NCBI RefSeq assembly: GCF_008711175.1
Contig: NZ_VWNF01000041.1
Location: forward strand, 124,001 to 188,000
Direction of reading: 5' to 3'
Source of the DNA: Nesterenkonia ebinurensis
GTDB taxonomy: Bacteria; Actinomycetota; Actinomycetes; Actinomycetales; Micrococcaceae
Length of the DNA: 64,000 nt
Part shown: piece after piece, positions 53,443 to 60,762 of the stretch
Layout of the letters: every line of letters starts with the position of its first letter
How positions within the stretch are numbered: position 1 is the first letter of the stretch
Translations under genes and position numbers: made by a program
Notes under the pieces: generated by a model
Told to the model about the DNA's origin: nothing
Database searches by the model: none
Seen by the model: the letters and a program-made list of their open reading frames with translations, nothing else

Positions 53443-53459
53443 TGTTGAAGATACCAACA
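53443..53459. promoter_or_regulatory. Operator-like site 2, TGTTG-N7-CAACA
   Basis: TGTTGAAGATACCAACA, 20 bp before the FAD-oxidase start. Arms identical to site 1, with a different 7-bp centre, which argues that the arms are under selection as binding half-sites. Confidence 0.6.
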
Positions 53460-53479
53460 TTCTATGAGATGGAGTGAGA

Positions 53480-54862
53480 ATGACTGTCACCTCTTCTGAC
53501 ACACAGGTAATAGATGAACTTACTTCAATTCTGGGTCTTGACAAGGTAGCGATCGACGAAGGCACCCGATCGCGAGCCTCAGTAGACGAAGCCACTATGT
53601 CGCCAATCCTCGCCGCGAACCTTCCAAACACTATTGCGGATGCGGTCGTCTACCCCGAGGAGATGCAAGATGTCCTGGACATAGTCAACTTAGCGGTCCA
53701 AGCCCATACCCCTCTCACGCCCAGAGGAAAGGGAACCGGAAATTACGGACAAGCGGTGCCACTCAGTGGCGGGATTGTCATCGATTTCACCCGAATGAGA
53801 AAGATCTGGACGATCGAAGACGGAGTTATCACTGCCGAACCTGGTGCACGAATGATCGAATTGGAACGACACGCAACTTCAGTCGGCCAGCAGCTATGGA
53901 TGTATCCGTCAACTGTTCAAAGCACCTTAGGAGGATTCATCGCCGGAGGTTCCGGAGGCACGGGATCGATTCGGCACGGGGGTATCCCTGGTGGTTTCGT
54001 TGCAGAACTTGAAGTCGTCCACGCAGTTCAGAAACCGGAGATCGTCAAGGTTGCTGGGGACGACGTTACTCCCTATCTCCACGCCTACGGCCTTACAGGA
54101 CTCATAGTTGGAGCCTCAGTTCGACTCGAGCCCCTGCAGGACTGGAGTGTTGTTTACGGGAGCTTTTCCACACTTGAGGACACTTTCGAACTGATCCAGG
54201 AGTTGCCTAACCTGAACCCCGCGCCACGCCTGGTCTCGGCTGATGAGTCGGAGATCACTTCAGGCTTTCCTAAAGATGCAGCAATTCCCCAAGGTCGAGC
54301 GAGTCTCAGAGCCATCGTGGACTCCAGACTTGTTGGTCAAACGCAGCACTTGATCGAAGCTGCCGGCGGAATGGTTGAAGAAGTCCGTAAGGGTCTGGGC
54401 GCAATGGTTAAGGCCTCTGGCCTCTCGTACAACCATCCGAGCTGGTTCCTTATTCGAAAATCGTCGACTCCGTTATTTCACATGGAGGTAGGAGGTAAGG
54501 CGCTTATCGAAAGTTTCGATGAAATGAAATCCGTGTACCCTGGGGCGCTGATTCATCTGGAAGGCAACATTCCGGAGCCTCACGGCATGATCACCGCTCC
54601 CTACACCTCAAAGGAAGACGTCCTGCAAGGGCTGGAACAACTCAATAAACTCGGGATCGGTTTCCATAATCCGCACCAGTGGTATATCGACCGTAATGTA
54701 GATCTTCTCCGTGAGACGGCAATACACACGGATCCCACTAGCTTATTGAATCCCGGTCACTGGCCCAGCCGGAATTCGGATCCAAGTTCGAACGTAGTGC
54801 AGGAAAAGAGGCGTGAAGCGATGAATGAACTATCACGAATGGGAAACAACTGTGAAAATTGA
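53480..54862 (+). CDS. FAD-linked oxidase (GlcD/lactate-dehydrogenase-like, PCMH-type)
   Basis: A 460-aa flavoprotein. FAD-binding PCMH domain at about 45-225: AVVYPEEMQDVLDIVNLAV, LTPRGKGTGNYGQAVPLSGGIVIDFTRM, EPGARMIELERHA, WMYPSTVQSTLGGFIAGGSGGTGSIRHG, YGLTGLIVGASVRLEP. C-terminal oxidase cap ending HTDPTSLLNPGHWP. Relatives oxidise hydroxy-acids, alcohols or amines. No signal peptide. ATG 53480 has GGAG 5 nt upstream; a GTG at 53474 is an alternative. First gene of the plus arm. Moderate GC (about 50 %). Substrate unknown. Confidence 0.85.
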   Translation: MTVTSSDTQVIDELTSILGLDKVAIDEGTRSRASVDEATMSPILAANLPNTIADAVVYPEEMQDVLDIVNLAVQAHTPLTPRGKGTGNYGQAVPLSGGIVIDFTRMRKIWTIEDGVITAEPGARMIELERHATSVGQQLWMYPSTVQSTLGGFIAGGSGGTGSIRHGGIPGGFVAELEVVHAVQKPEIVKVAGDDVTPYLHAYGLTGLIVGASVRLEPLQDWSVVYGSFSTLEDTFELIQELPNLNPAPRLVSADESEITSGFPKDAAIPQGRASLRAIVDSRLVGQTQHLIEAAGGMVEEVRKGLGAMVKASGLSYNHPSWFLIRKSSTPLFHMEVGGKALIESFDEMKSVYPGALIHLEGNIPEPHGMITAPYTSKEDVLQGLEQLNKLGIGFHNPHQWYIDRNVDLLRETAIHTDPTSLLNPGHWPSRNSDPSSNVVQEKRREAMNELSRMGNNCEN

Positions 54863-55226
54863 TCATTTCGCACTTGAAGTTCCCAACTTTGACCAATTAA
54901 TTGGTTCATTGACTCATCTTGGTCTCACTTTGCAAAGAGTTGGATGCAAGGCGGACGACTCAAGTCGTAGAATCGCTATGATCAGAGATAAGTCGGGATT
55001 TAAAATAGAAATTATAGAAGGAGAAAATATAGAATTCTCTCATTTTGCTGTCAAGGTAGAGAGTATCAATGAACTTCACAAGCGTCTGGTCACCGAGTCG
55101 AATTACAATGAAGTTAAGAGTCTTCGACGCCTTTCAGCTGCTAAAGCGTATACCTCTCTAGTGGCGGATCCCAGTGGTCTCATGGTGCAGCTTGTCCGGT
55201 ATGACCCGGATAGTCCGGACCTGTGA
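54852..55226 (+). CDS. VOC/glyoxalase-superfamily protein
   Basis: A 124-aa single VOC unit with two beta-alpha-beta-beta-beta modules: KIDHFALEVPNFDQL (His5), FKIEIIE (Glu53), EFSHFAVKVESI (His64) and GLMVQLVRY, where the usual fourth metal ligand Glu is Gln113. VOC proteins include dioxygenases, isomerases, lyases and metal-free binding proteins. GTG 54852 is preferred over ATG 54825 because the fold begins there; it overlaps the FAD-oxidase gene by 11 nt. Very AT-rich. Confidence 0.72.
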   Translation: MKIDHFALEVPNFDQLIGSLTHLGLTLQRVGCKADDSSRRIAMIRDKSGFKIEIIEGENIEFSHFAVKVESINELHKRLVTESNYNEVKSLRRLSAAKAYTSLVADPSGLMVQLVRYDPDSPDL

Positions 55227-55238
55227 TAGAGAAATCAC

Positions 55239-56495
55239 GTGAGCCTTATGCCCCATAGCAGCAGTATTCTGCGCAATGCCTCTCTTGTTAACGGTGAGCA
55301 AGTAGACGTTAGATTCGACGGATCCCGTATATCCCACATAGCCCCTGCGAGTCCTCCATCAGCGATCAGTCGGGGAGAGCTTGATCTCCAAGGCTATCTG
55401 CTCCTTCCTGCTTTGGCAGAACCCCATGCTCACCTCGACAAAACCTTGACACTATCCCCGGATGTTCCTTTTCAATCGGGAAAGGGATTGGAGGGCGCTA
55501 TCAGTTCTTGGCACCGAGCCAGGCATCACATGACAGAGGCCAATATCTACGAGCGAGCAAAATCAGCATCGATGAAATTGCTTCACCATGGTACAACTGC
55601 CATCCGCACTCACGTCGATGTGCATCGCGACGATGACCCATTACGAGCGGTACGAGCTTTGATTCACTTGAGGAATGATCTTCGGGATGTGATGAACCTC
55701 CAACTAGTTCTGCTAGCTCATTGGGACACCTCGGAAGAAATTTTCAAGGAAGCAGTCAGGCTAGGAGTTGACCTCATTGGCGGTGCTCCTCATATGGCTC
55801 CTGATCCAGTGAGGCACACCGAAAGACTAATGAAAATCGCTGAGACTTTCAACGTAGGCACAGATTTCCACACGGATGAGCACCTGGACCGTGAAAGCAC
55901 TATTCAACATTTTATACGGTTAGCTTACCGGAGTTCCACGGAAGTTGTTAGACATACGGCCAGCCATGCTTCTCGATTAAGTACAGTTTCATCCTTTGAA
56001 CGTCAGAGAATAATAGAATCGGCAGCCGCGAAAAACTTAGGTTTTATAGCCCTTCCGCAAACAAACTTATATCTACAGGGAGGCAATCAGCGTATCGGAA
56101 CCCCCAGGGGAATTGCACCCATAAATGATCTACTCCACCAAGGTTCCGCAGTAGCCGCGGGAGGAGATAATCAGAGAGACGCCTTTAACCCCATGGGGAG
56201 GTTTGATCCTCTAGAGATAGCATCTCTTGTAGTAACTGCCAGCCATGTAGAGGTGAAGGCAGCCTTGGCGCTCGTGAGTTCCCGCGCTAGACATGTAATG
56301 GGACTTGCGGAGGCACCATCTGATCGCAACTGGCTTCTGGTTAAGCAGGGACAGCAAGCTGACCTGTTAGCCATAAAGGCAAAGAGCATTGATCAGGCCG
56401 TGGGAGAGAGCCCCATGGACCGATACACCTTTCATAAAGGTCAGCTTGTCGCTCGTTCACATTTGAGAGTGGAGTTTCTATTCAGAGGTAGGTAA
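55239..56495 (+). CDS. Cytosine-deaminase-like amidohydrolase
   Basis: A 418-aa metal-dependent hydrolase of the CodA branch. HxH: AEPHAHLDKTL (His63, His65, Lys68). HTHVDVH (124-129). DFHTDEHLD (His211, Asp213-Glu214). Late metal Asp in AAGGDNQRDAFNPMGRFDPLE (Asp310), the GxDN-x-x-D-x-(F/W)-x-P-x-G signature of cytosine/isocytosine/ammelide deaminases. Predicted to deaminate or hydrolyse a cyclic amidine/amide ring. Between the VOC and reductase genes of the plus arm. GTG 55239 or ATG 55248. Substrate unknown. Confidence 0.8.
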   Translation: MSLMPHSSSILRNASLVNGEQVDVRFDGSRISHIAPASPPSAISRGELDLQGYLLLPALAEPHAHLDKTLTLSPDVPFQSGKGLEGAISSWHRARHHMTEANIYERAKSASMKLLHHGTTAIRTHVDVHRDDDPLRAVRALIHLRNDLRDVMNLQLVLLAHWDTSEEIFKEAVRLGVDLIGGAPHMAPDPVRHTERLMKIAETFNVGTDFHTDEHLDRESTIQHFIRLAYRSSTEVVRHTASHASRLSTVSSFERQRIIESAAAKNLGFIALPQTNLYLQGGNQRIGTPRGIAPINDLLHQGSAVAAGGDNQRDAFNPMGRFDPLEIASLVVTASHVEVKAALALVSSRARHVMGLAEAPSDRNWLLVKQGQQADLLAIKAKSIDQAVGESPMDRYTFHKGQLVARSHLRVEFLFRGR

Positions 56496-56500
56496 GCCAC

Positions 56501-57454
56501 ATGCTTGATGATACTATTGAAGTAACAGTAGGGGATTTGGTCGACGAAGCGATAGATATAAAAAGATTCGTTTTGCATCGAACAGGAAACCTGGACTTCC
56601 CTACCTGGACACCTGGTGCGCATATTGATGTGCTGTTCGCAGAGGGCTTGGTCAGACAATACTCGCTTTGCGGGGACCCACATAGGGCTGATATATGGGA
56701 GATTGCAGTCCTGCATACAGGGGAGAGTCGAGGGGCCTCTCATTATTTGCATACTCAAATAAATATAGGCGATCGTCTTTCTATTCGAGGCCCTCGAAAT
56801 AACTTCAAATTTAACTTAGATTCTTCACTCAGATTTCTCGCCGCTGGTGTGGGAATTACTCCGATAATTTCTATGATAAGAGCTGCACATTCTGCAGATG
56901 TCAAATGGCGACTTGATTATATCTCTCGCTCTAGAAAGAGAATGGCGTTCCTTGAAGAGCTGGAATCCTATAGCAGTAATGTCGTTGTTCATGCCTCTGA
57001 TGAGGGACGTGTTTTCAAACTTAAACACTACCTTATAGACACGGGCGGAGTTTACGGGGCCCCTTTATACGCTTGTGGACCAGCTCGCTTATTAGATGAG
57101 CTGACTACTATGAGTGAAACCTGGCCTGAAGACTACCTCCATATAGAGCGTTTCCGGCCTAAGTCAGATGCCTCATTACCAGATCGGCATTCCTTCACAG
57201 TAAATTTCGCTTTGTCCGGAGTCACTGCCCAAGTCAATCAAAGAGAGACCATCCTCGATGTAGCGGAGCAAAGTGGGATCCTTGTTGTTTCCTCATGTCG
57301 AGAGGGGACTTGCGGCACTTGCGAGACAGACATCATTGAAGGGGAAGCTGATCACCGGGATTCAGTACTCAGTGCAGCTGAGCAGGCTCAGCAACGGACG
57401 ATGATGATCTGCTGTTCCCGCTCTAAAGGATCTAATCTGGTGTTGGATTTATAA
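56501..57454 (+). CDS. PDR/VanB-type flavin reductase with C-terminal [2Fe-2S] ferredoxin domain
   Basis: A 317-aa electron-transfer protein. The N-terminal flavin-binding beta-barrel (about 1-105) includes FPTWTPGAHIDVLF and RQYSLCGDP. The NAD(P)-binding domain (about 108-215) includes LRFLAAGVGITPIISMIRAA and YACGPARLLDEL. The plant-type ferredoxin domain (about 235-317) has SSCREGTCGTCETDIIEG, DHRDSVLSAAEQ and CCSRSKG. Such proteins normally feed a Rieske oxygenase (VanA, PobA, CarAa types), but no Rieske oxygenase is in the window. Stop codon overlaps the convergent mocA stop in TTATAA. Confidence 0.88.
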   Translation: MLDDTIEVTVGDLVDEAIDIKRFVLHRTGNLDFPTWTPGAHIDVLFAEGLVRQYSLCGDPHRADIWEIAVLHTGESRGASHYLHTQINIGDRLSIRGPRNNFKFNLDSSLRFLAAGVGITPIISMIRAAHSADVKWRLDYISRSRKRMAFLEELESYSSNVVVHASDEGRVFKLKHYLIDTGGVYGAPLYACGPARLLDELTTMSETWPEDYLHIERFRPKSDASLPDRHSFTVNFALSGVTAQVNQRETILDVAEQSGILVVSSCREGTCGTCETDIIEGEADHRDSVLSAAEQAQQRTMMICCSRSKGSNLVLDL

Positions 57455-58036
57455 CAAATCCTCCGGGGTGTCGATGTCGGTGTCGTCAGCGATACCGGTG
57501 AGGTCCATGAGGTCGAGGCGGTGGGCCTGTGCCCGCAGGTAGCGGCGGGCCCCCTCGTCCCCTTCGGCCAGCGCAGCTGCTGCGGCGGCGTCGCCTGTGT
57601 CGAACACCACCGGATGCGTCGGCCGGCCAGCCACCGCACCCTGGGTGATCCGTCCCGGAGAATGCTCGTCCAACACGGCTTTCAGCGCCGCGGCCCCGAT
57701 CCCGGGCTGGTCCACCAGCAGCACCGCAATCCACTGCGCGCCCAGCTCAGCGGCCCGCTGCACCCCCATCCGGAATGAATCCGCCAGCTGTCTCTGCCTG
57801 CCAGAGAGAACGACGACGTCCGTTCGGCCCAGCAGCCCCCGAGCGTCAGAATTCAGCGCCTCCAGTACCTCTTCAGACCGGTGGCCCAGTACCAGGACCG
57901 GCACGGTGCCCGTCTCCCATGCAGTGCGCAGCGCCCGGACGGCCAGCAGCTCCCCATCAGCTCGCAGCAGCGGTTTGGAGGCCCCGCCAAGCCGCTCAGC
58001 TTGCCCGGCGGCAAGAATCACCGTGGCGGTACGCAT
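57449..58036 (-). CDS. mocA: MocA-like nucleotidyltransferase (molybdenum cofactor cytidylyltransferase family)
   Basis: A 195-aa NTP-transferase. Nucleotide-binding opening TVILAAGQAERLGGASKPLL (LAAGxxxRxG...K); VLLVDQPGIGAAALKAVLDEH with the metal Asp; GRPTHPVVFD; and the C-terminal DIDTPEDLL, all typical of MocA/MobA-like enzymes. MocA attaches CMP to Moco for xanthine-dehydrogenase-family enzymes, so it pairs with xdh and xdhC. ATG 58036 is chosen because upstream codons overlap the IclR-type gene. It is the last gene of the allantoinase operon, with normal high GC. Confidence 0.85.
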   Translation of the reverse strand: MRTATVILAAGQAERLGGASKPLLRADGELLAVRALRTAWETGTVPVLVLGHRSEEVLEALNSDARGLLGRTDVVVLSGRQRQLADSFRMGVQRAAELGAQWIAVLLVDQPGIGAAALKAVLDEHSPGRITQGAVAGRPTHPVVFDTGDAAAAAALAEGDEGARRYLRAQAHRLDLMDLTGIADDTDIDTPEDLL

Positions 58037-58040
58037 CGGC

Positions 58041-58298
58041 CTAAAGACCGTTGCGGCGGGCCGCAGCGTCCCCAATGGGCACCAGTTTGTCGCTGAGCCC
58101 ATAGCGCCGGTCCTGCATCTGCACCAGGTATCCGGAGGTGATCAGTGTGCGCAGCAGCCGGTGCACTGTGGCTGCTGGCAGTCCGGTGGCCGTGGAGAGT
58201 TCACTGAGCGTGGCGGTGCCGCCGCGGGCTGCCACCACCTCAATCAGGGCCAATGCCCGCTCCACGGACTGCACTGAGGATCGCCGGGGCTCGGTCAT
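58041..58298 (-). CDS. IclR-type winged-HTH protein lacking the effector domain
   Basis: An 85-aa protein that is only the IclR DNA-binding part: SSVQSVERALALIEVVAARGGTATLSELSTATGLPAATVHRLLRTLITSGYLVQMQDRRYGLSDKLVPIGDAAARR. Full IclR regulators are about 250 aa with a C-terminal ligand domain; here a TAG stop follows RNGL and mocA begins 4 nt later. Overlaps the allantoinase stop by 4 nt (ATGA). Either a truncated remnant or a functional stand-alone HTH. Probable local regulator of the allantoin genes. Confidence 0.82.
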   Translation of the reverse strand: MTEPRRSSVQSVERALALIEVVAARGGTATLSELSTATGLPAATVHRLLRTLITSGYLVQMQDRRYGLSDKLVPIGDAAARRNGL

Positions 58299-59755
58299 CG
58301 GGCACCTACTGTCTTCTCGGTACGGACCGGATGGCCAGCCGCATATCCGGGGCCGTGCAGCTGTTCCCCGCCGCTGAGCAGCATGGCGGAGGAATCCTGG
58401 GCGCTGAACAGCTGGGTGCCGCGCAGCACTGCCCCCACCACCGTGCCGCGGATCTCATAGCCGTTGTAGGCACTGATCGGGTTCTTATGCGCCAGCCCGG
58501 CTGAGGAAACTACATGGGTCTGTTCCGGGTCATAGAGCAGAAAGTCGGCGTCACAGCCAGCGGCTATCCGCCCCTTGTGGCTCAGCCCCACCTGTTGAGC
58601 GGTGTTGGTGGCCATCCACCGGCTGACCTTCTCCAGGCTGATGCCACGCTCAGCAGCCGCGGAGGCCACCGCGGCGAAACCGACCTGCAGGCCGGAGACC
58701 CCGCCCCAGGCCTGAGTCAGGTCAGGGGCGCCCTTGTACTTCTGCTCCCGGGTCGCCGGAGAGTGATCGGTGACCACCATGTCGATCAGCCCCTCGTCCA
58801 GCCCCTGCCACAGGGCCTCCCGGTTTCCGGCATCACGGATGGGTGGGCAACATTTGAACTCGGCAGCACCGTCCGGCACCGATTCGGCCTCGAAGCAGAG
58901 GTAGTGCGGACAGGTCTCCACGGTGATCGGCAGGCCTTCGTCCCGGGCAGCCTGGATGGTCTCCAGGGCACCGGCCGCAGCCAGGTGCAGGATATGGGTT
59001 CGGCAGCCGGTCTCCCGCACCGCGTCGATCAGTCCCTCAATGGCGGTCAGCTCCGCCTCGGCCGGCCGGGTGGCGGCCCAGTCCCGGTAGCGCTTCATCC
59101 TGCGGTGCGGCCCGCCGTGGGCGGCGGTGGCCACATCAATGGTTCGGGCGTCCTCGGCGTGGACGATCACCAGACCGTCAAACCGCTGGATCCGGATCAT
59201 CGCCTCGCGCAGCTGTGCCGGTGTCACCGGTGGGAACTCCGGCACCCCGGAATCCAGCAGGAAGCATTTGAAGCCGAAGACCCCAGCCTCCCACAGTGGT
59301 TGGAGGTCATCGGCGTTGCCCGGCACGATTCCACCCCAAAACCCCACATCCACATAGGTCTGGCCCTCGGCCGCGGTCTGCTTGGCCTGCAGGTTGGGCA
59401 CATTCACTGTGGGCGGGATAGAGTTCAGCGGCATATCCACAATGGTGGTGGCCCCGCCGAGAGCAGCAGCCATGGTCCCGGTGGCGAATCCTTCCCAGCT
59501 GGTGCGCCCAGGTTCGTTAAGGTGCACATGGGTGTCCACATTGCCGGGCAGCACCACCAGCCGCGGGGGCACCCGGAGCATCCCGGTCCCGCCGGAGACG
59601 TCACGGGCGCGCACAATCGCAGCCTGCCGGGCAGCCTGGCCAGGAGCCAGGCGGGTGATCCGCCGAATTGCCCCCTGATGATCGATCTCCAGGTGCGCCG
59701 GCACCAGGTCCCCCTCTACCAGGACCCGCTCTGCGATCAGATGGCGCACGGTCAT
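58295..59755 (-). CDS. allB: Allantoinase
   Basis: A 486-aa cyclic amidohydrolase opening allantoin to allantoate. Metal motif DTHVHLNEPGRTSWEG; carboxylated-Lys region VFGFKCFLLDSG; His ligands in VIVHAED and THILHLAAAGA; VETCPHYLCFEAE; KCCPPIRD; metal Asp in VVTDHSPATREQK. ATG 59755 is leaderless (TAGGCT 8 nt upstream), so the eight extra codons of the longest frame are excluded. Followed by the IclR-type and mocA genes in one transcript. Confidence 0.93.
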   Translation of the reverse strand: MTVRHLIAERVLVEGDLVPAHLEIDHQGAIRRITRLAPGQAARQAAIVRARDVSGGTGMLRVPPRLVVLPGNVDTHVHLNEPGRTSWEGFATGTMAAALGGATTIVDMPLNSIPPTVNVPNLQAKQTAAEGQTYVDVGFWGGIVPGNADDLQPLWEAGVFGFKCFLLDSGVPEFPPVTPAQLREAMIRIQRFDGLVIVHAEDARTIDVATAAHGGPHRRMKRYRDWAATRPAEAELTAIEGLIDAVRETGCRTHILHLAAAGALETIQAARDEGLPITVETCPHYLCFEAESVPDGAAEFKCCPPIRDAGNREALWQGLDEGLIDMVVTDHSPATREQKYKGAPDLTQAWGGVSGLQVGFAAVASAAAERGISLEKVSRWMATNTAQQVGLSHKGRIAAGCDADFLLYDPEQTHVVSSAGLAHKNPISAYNGYEIRGTVVGAVLRGTQLFSAQDSSAMLLSGGEQLHGPGYAAGHPVRTEKTVGAR

Positions 59756-59763
59756 GGGCCCTA

Positions 59764-59769
59764 AGCCTA
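59764..59769 (-). promoter_or_regulatory. Leaderless -10 element (TAGGCT) of the allantoinase operon
   Basis: TAGGCT, 8-nt spacer TAGGGCCC, then ATG 59755. Confidence 0.5.
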
Positions 59770-59777
59770 GGACGGCC

Positions 59778-59792
59778 ATATTTCGGGAATAT
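59778..59792. promoter_or_regulatory. Operator-like palindrome ATATT-N5-AATAT
   Basis: ATATTTCGGGAATAT, an AT-rich palindrome in the short uricase-allantoinase gap, overlapping the expected -35 zone of the allantoinase promoter. Candidate site for the IclR-type protein encoded in the same operon. Confidence 0.4.
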
Positions 59793-59848
59793 TGACGGCG
59801 TGTTCACACCCCATGTCACACGAGAGCAGCAGCCCCTCTATCAGCCTG

Positions 59849-60754
59849 CTAGACGAACTCGGGCAGCCACTCCCAGGCAGCCGGCGCAGGCGTTGCCCCG
59901 GAGCGGGTGACTGAAGCGTTCATCAGCCCGTAGGGCAGCACTCCGGCCTCGAAGACCTCATTGGGATTCTCCAGTCCGTACGGCTCCAGGTCCACCACAT
60001 AATGGTGGTTGTTCGGCATGGCAAAGCGGATATCCTCGATCTCCGGCACAGCCTGCAGCACAGCTTTCCCTGCCGCGTATAAGGTCTGCTGCAGGCTCAG
60101 CGAGTGCACAGCGGCAAACTGCTCCAGCACTGTCTGCTTGACCTGGGCAAACACGGCGTCGTAATCCACACCCCCCGACTCGGCGGCGGTCGCAAACAGC
60201 CAGCGGGCAGAGATATCGGTGGCCATGATCCGGTCGGTGGTCTCCGGCAAGGTGGTGAACTCATCCCGCGGGAATCCGGTGAACTCGCTGCCGGTGGACT
60301 TCAGCACGGTGAGGTCTTTGAACCCGCCCAGCACGTATTCCACACCATTGGCCATGGTGACTGACGCTGTACGAATCTCCTGCTTGGACCGAACAAAAGA
60401 GTGGTCATGGCCGCGGCCCTTCACCTGGATCCGTTCCCAGGGATAGGACTCGGCCAACCATCGCCCGCCGTGCACCTCCGGGTGGCCCAGAAAATGCCGC
60501 CCCAGGGTCAGCAGGAACTCCTCGGGGGTGGTGATCCCGTGCTTCCTGGCAAACGCGTAGACGGTGTTCTTCTGGGTGTCGGTGGCCAGTACCTTGGAGT
60601 TGTCCCCCGTCAGGAAGGTCTCTGCGAAATCCCCGCGCAAAAAGCTGCTGACGTTCAGGTCGCGGATCTGGTGCACCGGGGTGTCCCGGTTGATCCGCAC
60701 CACCCGCACTTCGGCCTTGCCGTACTGGTTGGGTCCAAGCACAATCTCGTTCAT
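59849..60754 (-). CDS. uao: Urate oxidase (uricase, cofactor-free)
   Basis: A 301-aa T-fold uricase oxidising urate to 5-hydroxyisourate. N-terminal NQYGKAEVRVVRINRD. TGDNSKVLATDTQKNTVYAFA contains the catalytic Thr of the TDT(Q)KN motif. HDHSFVRSK, LTVLKSTGSEFTGFPRDEFTTL and MPNNHHYVVDLEPYGLENPNEVF are characteristic; the NNHHY supplies the active-site Asn/His. Length normal. Starts 8 nt after the HIU hydrolase stop, so the two form one operon. Confidence 0.95.
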   Translation of the reverse strand: MNEIVLGPNQYGKAEVRVVRINRDTPVHQIRDLNVSSFLRGDFAETFLTGDNSKVLATDTQKNTVYAFARKHGITTPEEFLLTLGRHFLGHPEVHGGRWLAESYPWERIQVKGRGHDHSFVRSKQEIRTASVTMANGVEYVLGGFKDLTVLKSTGSEFTGFPRDEFTTLPETTDRIMATDISARWLFATAAESGGVDYDAVFAQVKQTVLEQFAAVHSLSLQQTLYAAGKAVLQAVPEIEDIRFAMPNNHHYVVDLEPYGLENPNEVFEAGVLPYGLMNASVTRSGATPAPAAWEWLPEFV

Positions 60755-60762
60755 CGTGTTCC

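Larger units (their letters stand above)
49804..57454. other. AT-richer catabolic island, probably horizontally acquired
   Basis: From the xdh stop to the reductase stop base composition falls from about 65 % GC to about 38-52 %, lowest in 54.8-57.4 kb. Codons ending in A/T dominate, and no start has the TAnnnT leaderless layout common outside. It contains eight genes in two divergent arms with an internal control region. No integrase, IS, tRNA or flanking direct repeat is visible. It splits a purine-degradation cluster whose genes resume at 57449 with normal composition. Confidence 0.75.

Noticed and set aside
55239-56495. Calling the island amidohydrolase a true cytosine deaminase
   Set aside because: Metal motifs fit the CodA branch, but the same motifs occur in isocytosine, ammelide and other deaminases, and context gives no pyrimidine salvage genes.
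49804-57454. Prophage or integrative element explanation of the AT-rich island
   Set aside because: No integrase, transposase, tRNA target, structural phage genes or flanking direct repeats are visible; all genes look metabolic.
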